Source of the DNA: Microbacterium esteraromaticum
GTDB taxonomy: Bacteria > Actinomycetota > Actinomycetes > Actinomycetales > Microbacteriaceae
Length of the DNA stretch: 64,000 nucleotides
Reading direction: 5' to 3'
Assembly (NCBI RefSeq): GCF_017303215.1
Contig: NZ_JAEMWU010000001.1
Location: 2,353,143 to 2,417,142 of the forward strand
In this document: positions 1-9,767 of the stretch, piece by piece
How the letters are laid out: the number at the start of each line of letters is the position of its first letter
How positions within the stretch are numbered: position 1 is the stretch's first letter
Notes under the pieces: generated by a model
Database searches by the model: none
Seen by the model: the letters and a program-made list of their open reading frames with translations, nothing else
Told to the model about the DNA's origin: nothing
Position numbers and translations under genes: made by a program

Positions 1-399
1 CAGGAATACCTTGCTCGTGACGCGTTCGATGCGTCCGTACAGCCCGATCGACAGACCACTGGCGAAGTCGATCAGGCGGCGCGCGTCGGCATCGCTCATC
101 TGCGAGAGGTTGATGATGACCGGCACGCCGTCACGGAAGTTCTCGGCGATGAGCTGTGCATCGCGGTACTGCTTGGGGTGCACGGTGAGGATCTCGTTGA
201 CCGCACCGCCGGCAGGCTGGCGCACCGCGGTCGGACGCCGCAGCGGAGTGACCGGGGCCGGCGCCTGCTCCTCGTGGTCGCGCTCGCGCTCACGTTCGCG
301 CGTGGCGCGGGCGGGTGCTGGCGCACTCTCCTCTTCGTAGACCCCTTCCTCGTCGGCGAGGCCGAGATACACCATGGTCTTCTTCAGTGGGTTACCCAT
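1..399 (-). CDS. sepF: SepF cell division protein (C-terminus cut by window)
   Basis: SepF is a cytoplasmic protein that binds the FtsZ C-terminus and the membrane and anchors the Z-ring in Gram-positive bacteria without FtsA. The start ([18 protein letters not shown]) matches the SepF amphipathic membrane-binding N-terminus. An acidic, Ala/Pro/Arg-rich linker follows, then the conserved core, which runs off the window with 133 codons visible. It is the last visible gene of the dcw transcript, 44 bp downstream of the YggS-family gene, the usual actinobacterial order ftsZ-yggS-sepF. No ftsA is present, so SepF is probably the main membrane tether of FtsZ. Confidence 0.9.
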   Translation of the reverse strand, partial: MGNPLKKTMVYLGLADEEGVYEEESAPAPARATRERERERDHEEQAPAPVTPLRRPTAVRQPAGGAVNEILTVHPKQYRDAQLIAENFRDGVPVIINLSQMSDADARRLIDFASGLSIGLYGRIERVTSKVFL

Positions 400-443
400 C
401 GTGTCCTCCGGTTCGAACGATGCGGGCTGGTCTGGCCTTCAGG

Positions 444-1121
444 CTAACCCCGGTCGGGGCGCGGCCCGGTGATTGCGGAACCGATCCGCAGGTGTGTCGC
501 ACCCGCGTTGATCGCCTCGACGAAGTCACCGGTCATGCCCGCCGAGATCCAGGTGGCCTCGGGGGCGAGCCGCTGGATGCCGTCTGCGACGTCACGCAGG
601 CGCGCGAACGCCGCTGCGGGATCCTCATCAAGTGGCGCTACGGCCATCACTCCACGCAGTCGCAACGAGTCGAGACCGAGCACGTGCTCGGTGAGGCGCT
701 CGGCGTCGGCGACTGTGGTGCCGCCCCGACCGGCATCGTGCGTCAGGTTGACCTGCACCAGCACGTCGAGCCGTGACTCATCGTCCGCAGCTCGGTGCAG
801 ACTGTCCGCGAGGCGGGTGCGATCGACGGAGTGCACGACGTCGGATGCCCGGCGAATTGCAGCTGCCTTGTTCGTCTGGGCCTGACCGATGAAGTGCCAG
901 CGCAGGTCGAGATCGTCGAGTTCCGCGCGTTTCGCCGTGAGCTCCTGCTGACGGTTCTCGCCGACGTCCGCAACACCGAGCGCGTGCAGTTCACGCACCA
1001 GTGAGGCGGGGTGGAACTTGGTCACGACGATGCGGGTGATCTCCCCCGGGTCACGTCCTGCGCGGCGCGCGGCGTCGGCGATGCGATCGTCGATCGCCGA
1101 CAACCGCGCTGCAAGCGTCAC
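444..1121 (-). CDS. YggS/PROSC-family PLP homeostasis protein
   Basis: This is a 225-residue member of the alanine-racemase-like, PLP-binding YggS/PROSC (COG0325) family. These proteins buffer free pyridoxal 5'-phosphate and have no known catalytic role. The PLP lysine lies in the IVVTKFHP segment (about residue 35), followed by the family signature GENRQQEL and by [12 protein letters not shown]. The C-terminus has the phosphate-binding GMTGDF and LRIGSAITG segments. The start codon overlaps the ftsZ stop by 4 bp, so translation is probably coupled. Length is normal for the family. The function is clear as a family; its specific role in division is unproven. Confidence 0.93.
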   Translation of the reverse strand: MTLAARLSAIDDRIADAARRAGRDPGEITRIVVTKFHPASLVRELHALGVADVGENRQQELTAKRAELDDLDLRWHFIGQAQTNKAAAIRRASDVVHSVDRTRLADSLHRAADDESRLDVLVQVNLTHDAGRGGTTVADAERLTEHVLGLDSLRLRGVMAVAPLDEDPAAAFARLRDVADGIQRLAPEATWISAGMTGDFVEAINAGATHLRIGSAITGPRPDRG

Positions 1122-2263
1122 TTCAGGAACTCGGGAATGTCGATGTCGTCGTCACTGAACGCCGGCTCCAGGCTCGGCGCCACCGCGGCGGGCCCAGCGG
1201 GGGCCGCAGGCTTGGGCGCCTCGGACTCGACTTCCTGCTTCTGCTCGACCTCGACGTCCGGCACGGGAGCGGCCGTCGAGCGCTCGACGATCATCGGCTC
1301 CAGACGGGGCGACGGGGCGCCACCATCGAACCCGGCGGCAATCACGGTGACACGCACCTCGTCGCCGAGAGTGTCATCGATGACGGTTCCGAAGATGATG
1401 TTCGCTTCGGGGTGCGCCGCTTCCTTGACGAGGTCTGCCGCATCGTGGATCTCGAAGATGCCGAGGTTCGATCCACCCTGGATCGACAGGAGCACACCAT
1501 GGGCACCTTCGATCGAGGCCTCGAGCAAGGGCGACTCGACGGCAAGCTCTGCTGCCTTGATCGCCCGGTCCGCGCCCCGCGCGGAACCGATGCCCATCAA
1601 GGCAGAGCCCGCTCCCTGCATGACGGACTTGACGTCCGCGAAGTCGAGGTTGATGAGTCCGGGGGTGGTGATCAGGTCGGTGATGCCCTGCACACCGGCC
1701 AGGAGCACCTGGTCGGCGGTCGCGAACGCCTCGATCATCGAGATGCCGCGGTCGCTGATCTCCAGAAGTCGGTCGTTGGGAACGACGATGAGAGTGTCGA
1801 CCTCTTCTTTGAGCTTGGCCACACCCTGCTCGGCCTGGCTCTGGCGTCGACGGCCTTCGAAGGAGAACGGCTTGGTGACCACACCGATCGTGAGTGCGCC
1901 GATCGACTTGGCGATGCGCGCGACGACAGGTGCGCCGCCGGTGCCCGTGCCTCCGCCCTCACCCGCGGTGACGAAGACCATGTCGGCACCGGTGAGCGCC
2001 TGCTCGATCTCTTCGGCGTGATCCTCGGCTGCGCGCCGGCCGACCTCGGGGTCTGCTCCCGCGCCCAGGCCACGGGTGAGTTCGCGTCCGACGTCGAGCT
2101 TGATGTCGGCGTCGCTCATCAGCAACGCCTGCGCATCGGTGTTCACGGCGATGAACTCCACACCGCGGAGTCCGAGTTCGATCATCCGGTTGACGGCATT
2201 GACGCCGCCACCGCCGACGCCGACGACCTTGATCACGGCGAGGTAGTTCTGGTTCTGGCTCAT
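1118..2263 (-). CDS. ftsZ: Cell division GTPase FtsZ
   Basis: FtsZ is the tubulin-like GTPase that polymerises into the Z-ring. The 381-residue protein has the N-terminal nucleotide-binding [13 protein letters not shown], the tubulin signature [13 protein letters not shown] near residue 105, and the T7-loop region. A Pro/Glu-rich linker leads to the conserved C-terminal peptide [11 protein letters not shown], which binds SepF/FtsW-type partners. It is preceded by a 157-bp gap after ftsQ, the largest gap inside the cluster, so ftsZ probably has its own promoter. The ATG follows a purine-rich GGAGGCC-type ribosome binding site. Identification is certain. Confidence 0.98.
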   Translation of the reverse strand: MSQNQNYLAVIKVVGVGGGGVNAVNRMIELGLRGVEFIAVNTDAQALLMSDADIKLDVGRELTRGLGAGADPEVGRRAAEDHAEEIEQALTGADMVFVTAGEGGGTGTGGAPVVARIAKSIGALTIGVVTKPFSFEGRRRQSQAEQGVAKLKEEVDTLIVVPNDRLLEISDRGISMIEAFATADQVLLAGVQGITDLITTPGLINLDFADVKSVMQGAGSALMGIGSARGADRAIKAAELAVESPLLEASIEGAHGVLLSIQGGSNLGIFEIHDAADLVKEAAHPEANIIFGTVIDDTLGDEVRVTVIAAGFDGGAPSPRLEPMIVERSTAAPVPDVEVEQKQEVESEAPKPAAPAGPAAVAPSLEPAFSDDDIDIPEFLK

Positions 2264-2302
2264 GGCCGGCCTCCGATATTCGAGCCTGACGTGGGACTAA
2301 CC

Positions 2303-2325
2303 TTAAACCTCAACAAGAGGGTTAA
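2303..2325. promoter_or_regulatory. Imperfect palindrome in the ftsZ leader
   Basis: Arms TTAAACCTC and GAGGGTTAA (8 of 9 bases pair) surround a 5-nt AACAA centre, in the only sizeable non-coding gap between ftsQ and ftsZ, about 40 bp upstream of the ftsZ start. The AT-rich core contrasts with the local GC content. It may be an operator or part of the ftsZ promoter; no experimental assignment is possible from sequence. Confidence 0.4.
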
Positions 2326-2420
2326 ACTGTTTCCCGGTATTGCGTTCTCGACTTCGACGGTATGCGCAAGCCACGCACGCGCGCGCAACGACACGGCGTG
2401 TCGCCGGGATCGCCGGCGGC

Positions 2421-3434
2421 TCATCCCGCGACGGGCACCGTAGGCGATGAGACGTCGAACGTACGGGCGTCCGGGGCGGCCTCGATCAGGCTCACCAGCA
2501 CCTCTGCCTTGCGCACCGAGTCCCCCTCGCCACCCCAGATGACGGTCTTGCCGTCACTCGTGCTGAAGCTGACGTCGTCGCCCGAGGAAGCCCGCACCTC
2601 GGTGACGGTTTCGCGCAGATCCGCGGGCAGCGATCGCATCACCAGTCCCGCGCTGCGAAACGCGGCAGATTCGATGCCTCCCGCAACTTCCAGCCGCGGC
2701 TGTCCCTTCGGCCGCTTGGGGGTGGTCGCGAGGACGACACCGGCCGCGTCGAGCAGCGAGTACCCGGCATCCGACTTCACGACGCCGATCGGCGTGCGTT
2801 CGACGATGCGCACCAGCAGCTCGTGAGGGGGCCGCGCCTCCAGCGCATACGTCTCGATGATGGGGAACTCCGTCAACGCCGACTTCACCTCGGCGCCGTC
2901 CACCAGTGCCAGCGGCACACCGAGCTGCCCCTGCAACGCCTGCTGAACCTCGGTCGGATCCACCGCCTCAGCACCGACCACCGTGATCTCGCGCACCGCG
3001 AACAACGGACTGTAGGCGGCGACCACGCTGCCGAGCACGAGCGCTGCGACGGCACCGAGCGAAGCCCACCAGACGATACGACGTCGACGGGATCGTTGCG
3101 TGAACCGCCGGATCTCAGCACGCAGCGCCTTGCGCCGGGCACGGGCCGCGCGCCACACCTCGGTGCTGCGCACCTCAGCATCCGTCGACTCGCTCTCCTC
3201 ACGTCCGTCAGCGACGGACTCTTCAGCGGCGGGCCTACTGGCGACAGGCTCGATCACCTCGGTGATCGAGTTCTCATCCGGGGCGTGCGGTGCCTCCGCA
3301 ACCGCGGAGCCCTCGTTGCGTCCGCGCCGGGCGCGAGCGGGCCGGGTAGCATCCTCACGCGTGTCGGCGCCGTCCTCGGAGCGGTCCCGCCCAGGCTCGT
3401 CCGCCGACGCCGGGAGCGGTGCCGGGCGTCGCAT
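2421..3434 (-). CDS. ftsQ: Divisome protein FtsQ (POTRA domain)
   Basis: FtsQ is a bitopic divisome protein. The chosen ATG at 3434 lies 1 bp after the murC stop; longer readings in this frame only overlap murC. The 337-residue protein has a long charged cytoplasmic N-terminus (about 130 residues), one membrane segment (WWASLGAVAALVLGSVVAAY, about residues 148-167), then a POTRA domain beginning FAVREITVVGAEAVDPTEV and a beta-rich FtsQ domain with the IVERTP segment. N-terminal length and sequence are poorly conserved in actinobacteria, so the start is the least certain part. Confidence 0.93.
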   Translation of the reverse strand: MRRPAPLPASADEPGRDRSEDGADTREDATRPARARRGRNEGSAVAEAPHAPDENSITEVIEPVASRPAAEESVADGREESESTDAEVRSTEVWRAARARRKALRAEIRRFTQRSRRRRIVWWASLGAVAALVLGSVVAAYSPLFAVREITVVGAEAVDPTEVQQALQGQLGVPLALVDGAEVKSALTEFPIIETYALEARPPHELLVRIVERTPIGVVKSDAGYSLLDAAGVVLATTPKRPKGQPRLEVAGGIESAAFRSAGLVMRSLPADLRETVTEVRASSGDDVSFSTSDGKTVIWGGEGDSVRKAEVLVSLIEAAPDARTFDVSSPTVPVAG

Positions 3435-3435
3435 A

Positions 3436-4836
3436 TCAGGCCTCGGGGATGCGCCGAAGTGCGTCGAGCACCTGCGGGATGATCTGGTAGACGTTGCCGC
3501 AGCCGAGTGTGACGACGTAGTCGCCATCGCGGGCGACCTGCGCCGTGTAGTCGGCGGCGGCCTGCCACTCGGGCACGTAGTGCACGTGCGACGGGTCGGT
3601 GAACGCGCCGCTGACCAGCTCACCCGTCACGCCGGGGACCGGGTCTTCACGCGCACCGTACACATCGAGCATCACCGTGTGGTCGGCAAGCTCCTCCAGC
3701 ACCTCGGCGAACTCGCGGTACATGTGCTGCGTGCGCGAATACGTGTGCGGCTGCTGGATCGCGATCACCCGGCCGGCGCCGGCGACGCCGCGCATGGCCT
3801 CGAGCGCCGCGCGAACCTCGGTCGGGTGGTGCGAGTAATCGTCGTAGACGTGCACGCCGCGCGCCTCGCCATGCAGCTCGAGCCGACGGACGGTGCCGGC
3901 GAACCCTTCGACAGCGCGCACGGCGTCGGGCAGTGCGTAGCCCAGCGTGATCAGAACGGCAACGACACCGGCGGCGTTGATCGCATTGTGCACACCGGGT
4001 ACAGCCAGCTGCATGCGCGCCGACGCGTCCGCGTGGCTCAACGTGGCAGAGACACCGCCGGCGGTCTCGATGTCGCTCACGCGCACATCGGCATCCGCGG
4101 CCTGACCGAAGGTCACGACATGCGGATGCCCGAGACCGGCGCGCACGCGTTGCGCACCGGGGTCGTCGCTGGAGATGACGACGGCCTCACGGGCCTCGTC
4201 GCCGAAGCGGACGAAGGCATCGTAGAACGCGTCCTCCGAGGCGAAGAAGTCGAGGTGGTCGGGGTCGACGTTCGTGATCAACGCGATCGAGGTGTCGTAC
4301 AGCAGGAACGTGCCATCGGACTCGTCGGCCTCGATCACGAACAGCTCGTCGGTTCCTGAGGCGCTCGACGCGCCCAGCTGCTCGATCACTCCGCCGTTGA
4401 CAAAGCTCGGGTCCGCATCCAGCGCCTGCAGAGCCGTCACCAACATCCCGGTCGAACTCGTCTTGCCGTGCGCGCCGGCGACCGAGACCAGTCGACTGCC
4501 GCCGATCAACCAGAACAGCGCCTGCGACCGGTGGATGACGTGCAGTCCGCGTTCCTTGGCCGTGACGAACTCCGGGTTCTCGGGCCAGATCGCTCCCGTG
4601 TGGATGATCGTGTCGGCGTCGCCGAGGTGCGCTGCGTCGTGTCCGACATGCACGGTGGCCCCCGCCGCGGCCAGCGCGCGCAGGTTGTCGCTGTCGGCGC
4701 GGTCGGAGCCGGACACGCGGATGCCCGCATCGAGGAACATCCGGGCGAGGCCGCTCATGCCCGAGCCACCGATGCCGATGAAGTGGGCGGAGGTGATCGT
4801 CTCGGGGATGGGAAGAGAAAGGTCAGGTCTGATCAT
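3436..4836 (-). CDS. murC: UDP-N-acetylmuramate--L-alanine ligase MurC
   Basis: MurC adds L-alanine to UDP-MurNAc, the first step of stem-peptide assembly in the cytoplasm. The 466-residue protein shows the Mur N-terminal Rossmann motif [16 protein letters not shown], the ATP-binding [13 protein letters not shown], the central-domain ESDGTFL and the C-terminal [11 protein letters not shown]. The third gene position between murG and ftsQ is standard. The gene starts 12 bp after the murG stop. Full length and all Mur ligase motifs are present, so activity is expected. Confidence 0.98.
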   Translation of the reverse strand: MIRPDLSLPIPETITSAHFIGIGGSGMSGLARMFLDAGIRVSGSDRADSDNLRALAAAGATVHVGHDAAHLGDADTIIHTGAIWPENPEFVTAKERGLHVIHRSQALFWLIGGSRLVSVAGAHGKTSSTGMLVTALQALDADPSFVNGGVIEQLGASSASGTDELFVIEADESDGTFLLYDTSIALITNVDPDHLDFFASEDAFYDAFVRFGDEAREAVVISSDDPGAQRVRAGLGHPHVVTFGQAADADVRVSDIETAGGVSATLSHADASARMQLAVPGVHNAINAAGVVAVLITLGYALPDAVRAVEGFAGTVRRLELHGEARGVHVYDDYSHHPTEVRAALEAMRGVAGAGRVIAIQQPHTYSRTQHMYREFAEVLEELADHTVMLDVYGAREDPVPGVTGELVSGAFTDPSHVHYVPEWQAAADYTAQVARDGDYVVTLGCGNVYQIIPQVLDALRRIPEA

Positions 4837-4848
4837 GGCGTCCTCAGT

Positions 4849-5922
4849 CTACTTTTGCGCCAGTGCGCGATCGATGAGCGCGACGAGGTTCTCGGTGCCC
4901 GTACGGGTGCCGACGAACTGCGCGGACTCCGCCATGGCGGCGATACGCGTGGCATCCGACAGCAGCGGCACGATGCGTTCGCGCACGGCGTCGCCGTCGA
5001 AGCCCGCATCGTCCATCAGCAGGGCCGCCCCAGCGGTGACCGCGGAGGCCGCATTGAGGCGCTGTTCACCGTTGCCGACCGCATAGGGAACGTAGACGGC
5101 GGGGATGCCGAGCGCGCTGATCTCGCTGACCGTCGCCGATCCCGAGCGCGACACGATCAGGTCGGCCAACGCGAAGGCGAGATCCATGCGGTCGATGTAA
5201 CGGCGCTGTGTGTAGCCGGGCACGTCGGGGTCGGCGAGGTCACTGCGCTCCCCCGTGGCGTGCAGCAACTGCCAGCCCGTGTCCAGCACGTCGCGCCAGG
5301 CATCGCCGAAGGCCGTGTTCAGACGCAGGGCTCCCAGCGACCCACCGAAGACCAACAGCACCGGGCGTTCGGGGTCGAGCCCGAACTCCGCCGCGGCTTC
5401 GGCGCGCAGCGCCTGGCGGTCGAGGTCGACGACCTCGCGACGAAGAGGCATGCCCACGACCTCTCCGCGCTTGAGCGGCGTGCCCTCGAAGGCGACGCCG
5501 ACCGCGGCGGCCCGACGAGCTCCGAGTACATTGGCCAGGCCCGGCTTGGCGTTGGCCTCATGTACGACGAACGGCACGTTCTCTCGGCGCGCGGCTACGT
5601 AGGCCGGAGCCGCGGCGTATCCGCCGAACCCCACCACCACGTCCACGCCGCGTTCGCGGATGTGGTCGCGCACCTGTCGTACCGCACGACGGAAGCGCGA
5701 GGGAAAGGCGAGGGCGTCACGGTTCGGACGGCGAGGAAAGGGCACCTTGTCGACGATCAGCAGCTCGTAGCCGCGTTCGGGCACCAGACGCGCTTCCAGT
5801 CCTTCTCGCGTGCCGAGCACGAGCACGTCGGCGCTCTCGCGCTCGCGCAGCAGATCGGCGACGGCGAGCAGCGGATTGACATGGCCGGCGGTGCCGCCGC
5901 CGGCCAGGAGGTACGTGGTCAC
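4849..5922 (-). CDS. murG: UDP-GlcNAc:lipid I N-acetylglucosaminyltransferase MurG
   Basis: MurG is a GT-B peripheral membrane glycosyltransferase that converts lipid I to lipid II. The 357-residue protein begins with the Gly-rich loop LLAGGGTAGHVNPLLAVAD and carries the second G-loop VFGGSLGALRLN near residue 190. The UDP-GlcNAc binding region is SRSGSATVSEISALGIPAVYVPY. Its ATG overlaps the ftsW stop by 4 bp, so translation is coupled to the flippase-like/polymerase gene ftsW. Nothing unusual. Confidence 0.98.
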   Translation of the reverse strand: MTTYLLAGGGTAGHVNPLLAVADLLRERESADVLVLGTREGLEARLVPERGYELLIVDKVPFPRRPNRDALAFPSRFRRAVRQVRDHIRERGVDVVVGFGGYAAAPAYVAARRENVPFVVHEANAKPGLANVLGARRAAAVGVAFEGTPLKRGEVVGMPLRREVVDLDRQALRAEAAAEFGLDPERPVLLVFGGSLGALRLNTAFGDAWRDVLDTGWQLLHATGERSDLADPDVPGYTQRRYIDRMDLAFALADLIVSRSGSATVSEISALGIPAVYVPYAVGNGEQRLNAASAVTAGAALLMDDAGFDGDAVRERIVPLLSDATRIAAMAESAQFVGTRTGTENLVALIDRALAQK

Positions 5923-7169
5923 TTCGTCTCGCTTCGCTCGCTCGGTACAGACACCCTGGCGACCTTACCCCGTTCGGGTGCGGAAGGATCTGAGGCGGGC
6001 ATGGTACGGGCGAACGCCAACAGCACACCGCACGCCATCAGCACCGACAGCAACGCCGTGCCCCCCTGCGACATGAACGGCAGGGGCACGCCGAGCACCG
6101 GGAAGACACGCAGCACGACACCGATGTTGATCAGGGCCTGCCCGACGATCCACACGACGATGCCGCCGGTGGCCACCCGGATGAACGGGTCATCCGTCTT
6201 GCGGATGATGTGGAACGCTCCGACGGCGAAGGTGCCGAAGAGCGCCAACACGATCAGGCTGCCGATCAGGCCGAGTTCCTCGCCCACGATCGCGAAGATG
6301 TAGTCGTTGGCGGCGGCGGGCAGCCAGCCGTACTTCTCCTGGGAATTGCCGAGGCCCACGCCGAAGATGCCGCCATTGGCCATGCCCCACACGCCGTGCA
6401 CCGCCTGATAGCACTCGTCTTTGATATCGCATGCCTCGGGATTGAGCGCCGCAAGGATGCGCGTCATGCGATTCTCGCTGGAGAGCGCGTAGAAGAGCAC
6501 CACGATGACGCCGAGGACCAGCGGCAGGATGAACAGACGCAGCTTCACGCCCGAGAAGAACAGGCACCCCAGCACGGCGAGCACGAGCACCATCGCGGTA
6601 CCGAGGTCGCTACCGCCGATGACGGTGCCGATCACCAGGATAGACACGGGCACGACCGGGATGAACACGTGGTGCCAGATACCCAGTCGGGCCTGCTTGC
6701 GCAGCAGCACGTAGGCGATCCACAGCACCAGCGCGAGCTTGAGGAACTCCGAGGGCTGCAGCTGGAAGCCTGCGATCTTGATCCAGTTGGTGTTTCCGTA
6801 GGACGACACCCGAATTCCGGGCACGAAGACGAGCAGCTGCATCGCCGTGGCCAAGATCAGTGCCGGCCAGGCGATGCGGCCGAAGAACTTCACCGGGAGC
6901 CTGCTGATCAGCAGCATCAGCGGCAGGCCGATCAACGCGAAGATGCCCTGTTTGAGTGCGTCGTCGAACGGTGCGGTCGGATTCGCGCTGGTCGCCGAGA
7001 GCACCATCACCAGGCCGAACAACGTGAGCAGCACCGCCGTGGAGGCGATCATCACGAACTCGGTCGAGGGCGGGGTGAACAGCCTTCCGAGTGTCACCCG
7101 GGCCGCGAGTCCGCGGCGCTCGTCGACGGGCTCGCCGTCAGCGCTGCGCGGGCGATTCCTCTGCGTCAT
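5919..7169 (-). CDS. ftsW: SEDS peptidoglycan polymerase FtsW
   Basis: FtsW is the SEDS-family septal glycan polymerase that works with the class B PBP FtsI. The 416-residue protein has about ten hydrophobic segments, the first at IASTAVLLTLFGLVMVLSAT, and the SEDS signatures PSEFLKLALVLW, KYGWLPAAANDYIFAIVGEELG and PLPFMSQGGTALL. The chosen ATG at 7169 gives a roughly 40-residue cytoplasmic tail and overlaps the murD stop by 32 bp. An ATG much closer to the first helix exists but would remove the tail. Overlap with murG at the other end supports one transcript. Confidence 0.96.
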   Translation of the reverse strand: MTQRNRPRSADGEPVDERRGLAARVTLGRLFTPPSTEFVMIASTAVLLTLFGLVMVLSATSANPTAPFDDALKQGIFALIGLPLMLLISRLPVKFFGRIAWPALILATAMQLLVFVPGIRVSSYGNTNWIKIAGFQLQPSEFLKLALVLWIAYVLLRKQARLGIWHHVFIPVVPVSILVIGTVIGGSDLGTAMVLVLAVLGCLFFSGVKLRLFILPLVLGVIVVLFYALSSENRMTRILAALNPEACDIKDECYQAVHGVWGMANGGIFGVGLGNSQEKYGWLPAAANDYIFAIVGEELGLIGSLIVLALFGTFAVGAFHIIRKTDDPFIRVATGGIVVWIVGQALINIGVVLRVFPVLGVPLPFMSQGGTALLSVLMACGVLLAFARTMPASDPSAPERGKVARVSVPSERSETK

Positions 7170-8670
7170 CCGCGCTCCCCCGCTCGATCCATGTGCGCAC
7201 CGCTTGCGCGAAGCGCACTCCCCGGTCCGCGTATCCCGTGAACTGGTCGAAGGATGCCGCCGCGGGTGCCAGGAGCACAGTGCCCTGCCCCTCGGCGATC
7301 TCCGCCGCCAGCTCCACGACGCGATCCATGACCTCTCCAGTGTCACCGGGAACGACCTCGTACACGGGCACGAGTGGCGCGTGTCGTTGGAACGCGGTCA
7401 GCACCGGCTCACGGTCGATGCCGATGATCAGCGCGGCGCCGGCGCCGACGCCGACCTCGGCGATCAAGTCCGAAAGGTCGACGCCCTTGAGGTCACCGCC
7501 GACGACCCAGATCGCACCAGGGTACGCGCGCAGTGACGAAGCAGCGGCGTGCGGGTTCGTCGCCTTCGAATCGTCGACCCAGCGGATGCCCGCATGCTCG
7601 GCGACGAGCTGAATCCGGTGCGCGTCGAGCTCGAAGGTGCGCAGCGCGTCATGAATCGCGGCCGGCTCGACTCCCAGCGAGCGCGCCAGCGCCGATGCCG
7701 CGAGGATGTTCATCACGATGTGCGGCGCAGAGAGCCCGACCGAGCGCAGTTCGTCGACGGTGATCAGCTCGAGTGCGCTGTGGCGACGATCGGCGTGGAA
7801 GGCGCGGTCGACGAGGATGCCGTCCACGACCCCCAGGTCGCTGGGCCCCGGCGTGCCAAGGTCGAAGCCGATCGCCCGAGCGCCCTCGACGACGTCGGCC
7901 TCCTCGACCATGTGCTGGGTGACGAGGTCTGCCTTGTTGTAGACGCAGGCGATGCGGGTGTTGCGATAGACGACGGCCTTCGCGTCACGGTAGGCGTCGG
8001 CGCTGCCGTGCCAGACGAGATGGTCGTCGGCGAGGTTCAGGCACGTCGCCGCATAGGGAATCGGCTGGCCCGCGGGCTCGGACTGCCCCAAGTACCACAG
8101 CTGATGACTGGACAACTCGACCACCAGCACGTCGAATCCGCCCGGGTCGCGAACGGCATCGAGCACGGGAACGCCGATGTTGCCGCACGGCGCGGCACGC
8201 AGACCGCCGGCGCTCAGCAACGTCGCCGTGAGCTGCGTGGTGGTGGTCTTGCCGTTGGTTCCGGTGATCAGCACCCACTCGGCGGGGGTGCCGTCGGCGC
8301 GCACGACCTTGTCGCGCACGCGCCACGCGAGTTCGATGTCGCCCCACAGCGCGATACCGGTCTCGCGCGTCCAGCGGACGATCGGATGCGCCGGAGCGAA
8401 GCCCGGTGAAGCGATGACGACCTCCGGGTCGAACGCTCGAAGCGCATCGGGGACCTCATCGAGCGGCCCCAGTTCGAGCCGCGCTCCGATCACCGGTACC
8501 AGACGTGCGTACTCCTCGGATGCCCCCTCGGAGAGCACGAGCACTTCGGCACCGAGTTCGGTGAGGGTGTCGGCCACCGAAAACCCTGTCATCGACAGGC
8601 CCAGCACGGCGACGCGTAGGCCCGACCAGTCGGCATGCCAGCTGGTGAGGCCGTCCAGACGCGCGCTCAT
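7138..8670 (-). CDS. murD: UDP-N-acetylmuramoyl-L-alanine--D-glutamate ligase MurD
   Basis: MurD adds D-glutamate to UDP-MurNAc-L-Ala. The ATG at 8670 (MSARLDGLTSWHADW) overlaps the mraY stop by 4 bp and starts just before the N-terminal Rossmann motif VAVLGLSMTGFSVADTL. The ATP-binding loop is ITGTNGKTTTTQL and the C-terminal ligase segment is WVDDSKATNPHAA. At 510 residues it is somewhat longer than the usual 450-480 because of small insertions. Codon-level overlap at both ends places it inside the dcw transcript. Confidence 0.97.
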   Translation of the reverse strand: MSARLDGLTSWHADWSGLRVAVLGLSMTGFSVADTLTELGAEVLVLSEGASEEYARLVPVIGARLELGPLDEVPDALRAFDPEVVIASPGFAPAHPIVRWTRETGIALWGDIELAWRVRDKVVRADGTPAEWVLITGTNGKTTTTQLTATLLSAGGLRAAPCGNIGVPVLDAVRDPGGFDVLVVELSSHQLWYLGQSEPAGQPIPYAATCLNLADDHLVWHGSADAYRDAKAVVYRNTRIACVYNKADLVTQHMVEEADVVEGARAIGFDLGTPGPSDLGVVDGILVDRAFHADRRHSALELITVDELRSVGLSAPHIVMNILAASALARSLGVEPAAIHDALRTFELDAHRIQLVAEHAGIRWVDDSKATNPHAAASSLRAYPGAIWVVGGDLKGVDLSDLIAEVGVGAGAALIIGIDREPVLTAFQRHAPLVPVYEVVPGDTGEVMDRVVELAAEIAEGQGTVLLAPAAASFDQFTGYADRGVRFAQAVRTWIERGSADDAEESPAQR

Positions 8671-9767
8671 ACCTGGATCAGCCAATCGACGTAGAACAGG
8701 CCGACGGCCGAGACGGCGAGGAGCCCCGCGATGATCCACAGCCGAACGACGATCGTGACCTCGGCCCACCCGCGCATCTCGAGGTGGTGGTGGAACGGAC
8801 TCATCAGGAACAGGCGCTTGCCGCGGGTGAGCTTGAAGTAGGCGCGCTGCAGGATCACCGAGCCCGACGAGAGCACGAAGATACCGGCGATCACCAGCAG
8901 CAGCAGCTCGGTGCGGGTCAGGACTGCCATGGCAGTGATGACACCGCCGATCGCCATCGACCCGACGTCACCCATGAAGACCTTGGCCTTGGGTGCGTTC
9001 CACCACAGGAAACCGACGAGTCCGCCGGCGAATGCAGCCGAGACTGTGGCGAGGTTGAGGGGCTCGCGCACCTCGTAGCAGCCGGCCGCCGCCATCGCCT
9101 GTCCGACGCAGGACTGCTTGAACTGCCAGAAGGCGATCAAGCTGTAGGCGCCGACGACGAAGACACCCGCACCGGCGGCGAGGCCATCGAGGCCGTCAGT
9201 GAGGTTGACGCTGTTCGACGTAGCGACGCCGAGGATGGCGATCCACAGCAGGTAGAGGATCCACCCGAGCACGGCGCCGAACGCGAACAGGTTGAGCCAG
9301 GGAATGTCACGGAACAGCGATACGTGGCCGCTGGCCGGGTACTGGCCGAGGGCATTGGGGAAGTTCAGGGCGACCACGCCGAACGGGATCAGCACCAGCA
9401 GCTGCCCGACGATCTTTCGCCAGCCCGACAATCCCAGGCTGCGCTGGCTGCGTACCTTCATGTAGTCGTCGACGAATCCGACCACGCCGAAGCCGACCAT
9501 CAGCCAGAGCACCAGGATCGCCGACAGCGCCGGAGTCGTACCGCCGAAGAAGGTGCCCGCGAAGTATCCGACGATCGTGCCGAGGATGAAGATCACGCCG
9601 CCCATGGTGGGCGTACCGCGCTTGGCCTCGTGGCTCGGGTTGGAGATGTCCTCCGGGGTGCGGATCACCTGCCCCCAGCCGATCCGGCGGAAGATCTTCA
9701 GGAAGACGGGGGTGAGGAAAAGGGTGAAGGCGAGCGAAATCGCCGTCGCCATGAGCAAGGATCTCAC
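8667..9767 (-). CDS. mraY: Phospho-MurNAc-pentapeptide transferase MraY
   Basis: MraY transfers phospho-MurNAc-pentapeptide to undecaprenyl phosphate and forms lipid I. The 366-residue protein has about ten membrane helices, starting with LLMATAISLAFTLFLTPVFL. The catalytic Asp motif VGFVDDYMKVRS (about residue 95), NLTDGLDGLAAG and the histidine-rich MSPFHHHLEMRGW near the C-terminus are all present. It overlaps murF (4 bp) and murD (4 bp). The family assignment is certain. Confidence 0.98.
   Translation of the reverse strand: MRSLLMATAISLAFTLFLTPVFLKIFRRIGWGQVIRTPEDISNPSHEAKRGTPTMGGVIFILGTIVGYFAGTFFGGTTPALSAILVLWLMVGFGVVGFVDDYMKVRSQRSLGLSGWRKIVGQLLVLIPFGVVALNFPNALGQYPASGHVSLFRDIPWLNLFAFGAVLGWILYLLWIAILGVATSNSVNLTDGLDGLAAGAGVFVVGAYSLIAFWQFKQSCVGQAMAAAGCYEVREPLNLATVSAAFAGGLVGFLWWNAPKAKVFMGDVGSMAIGGVITAMAVLTRTELLLLVIAGIFVLSSGSVILQRAYFKLTRGKRLFLMSPFHHHLEMRGWAEVTIVVRLWIIAGLLAVSAVGLFYVDWLIQV

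Noticed and set aside
4468..6303. Plus-strand open frame of 611 codons across murC, murG and ftsW
   Set aside because: Complement of three overlapping Mur/Fts genes with catalytic motifs; a compositional artefact.
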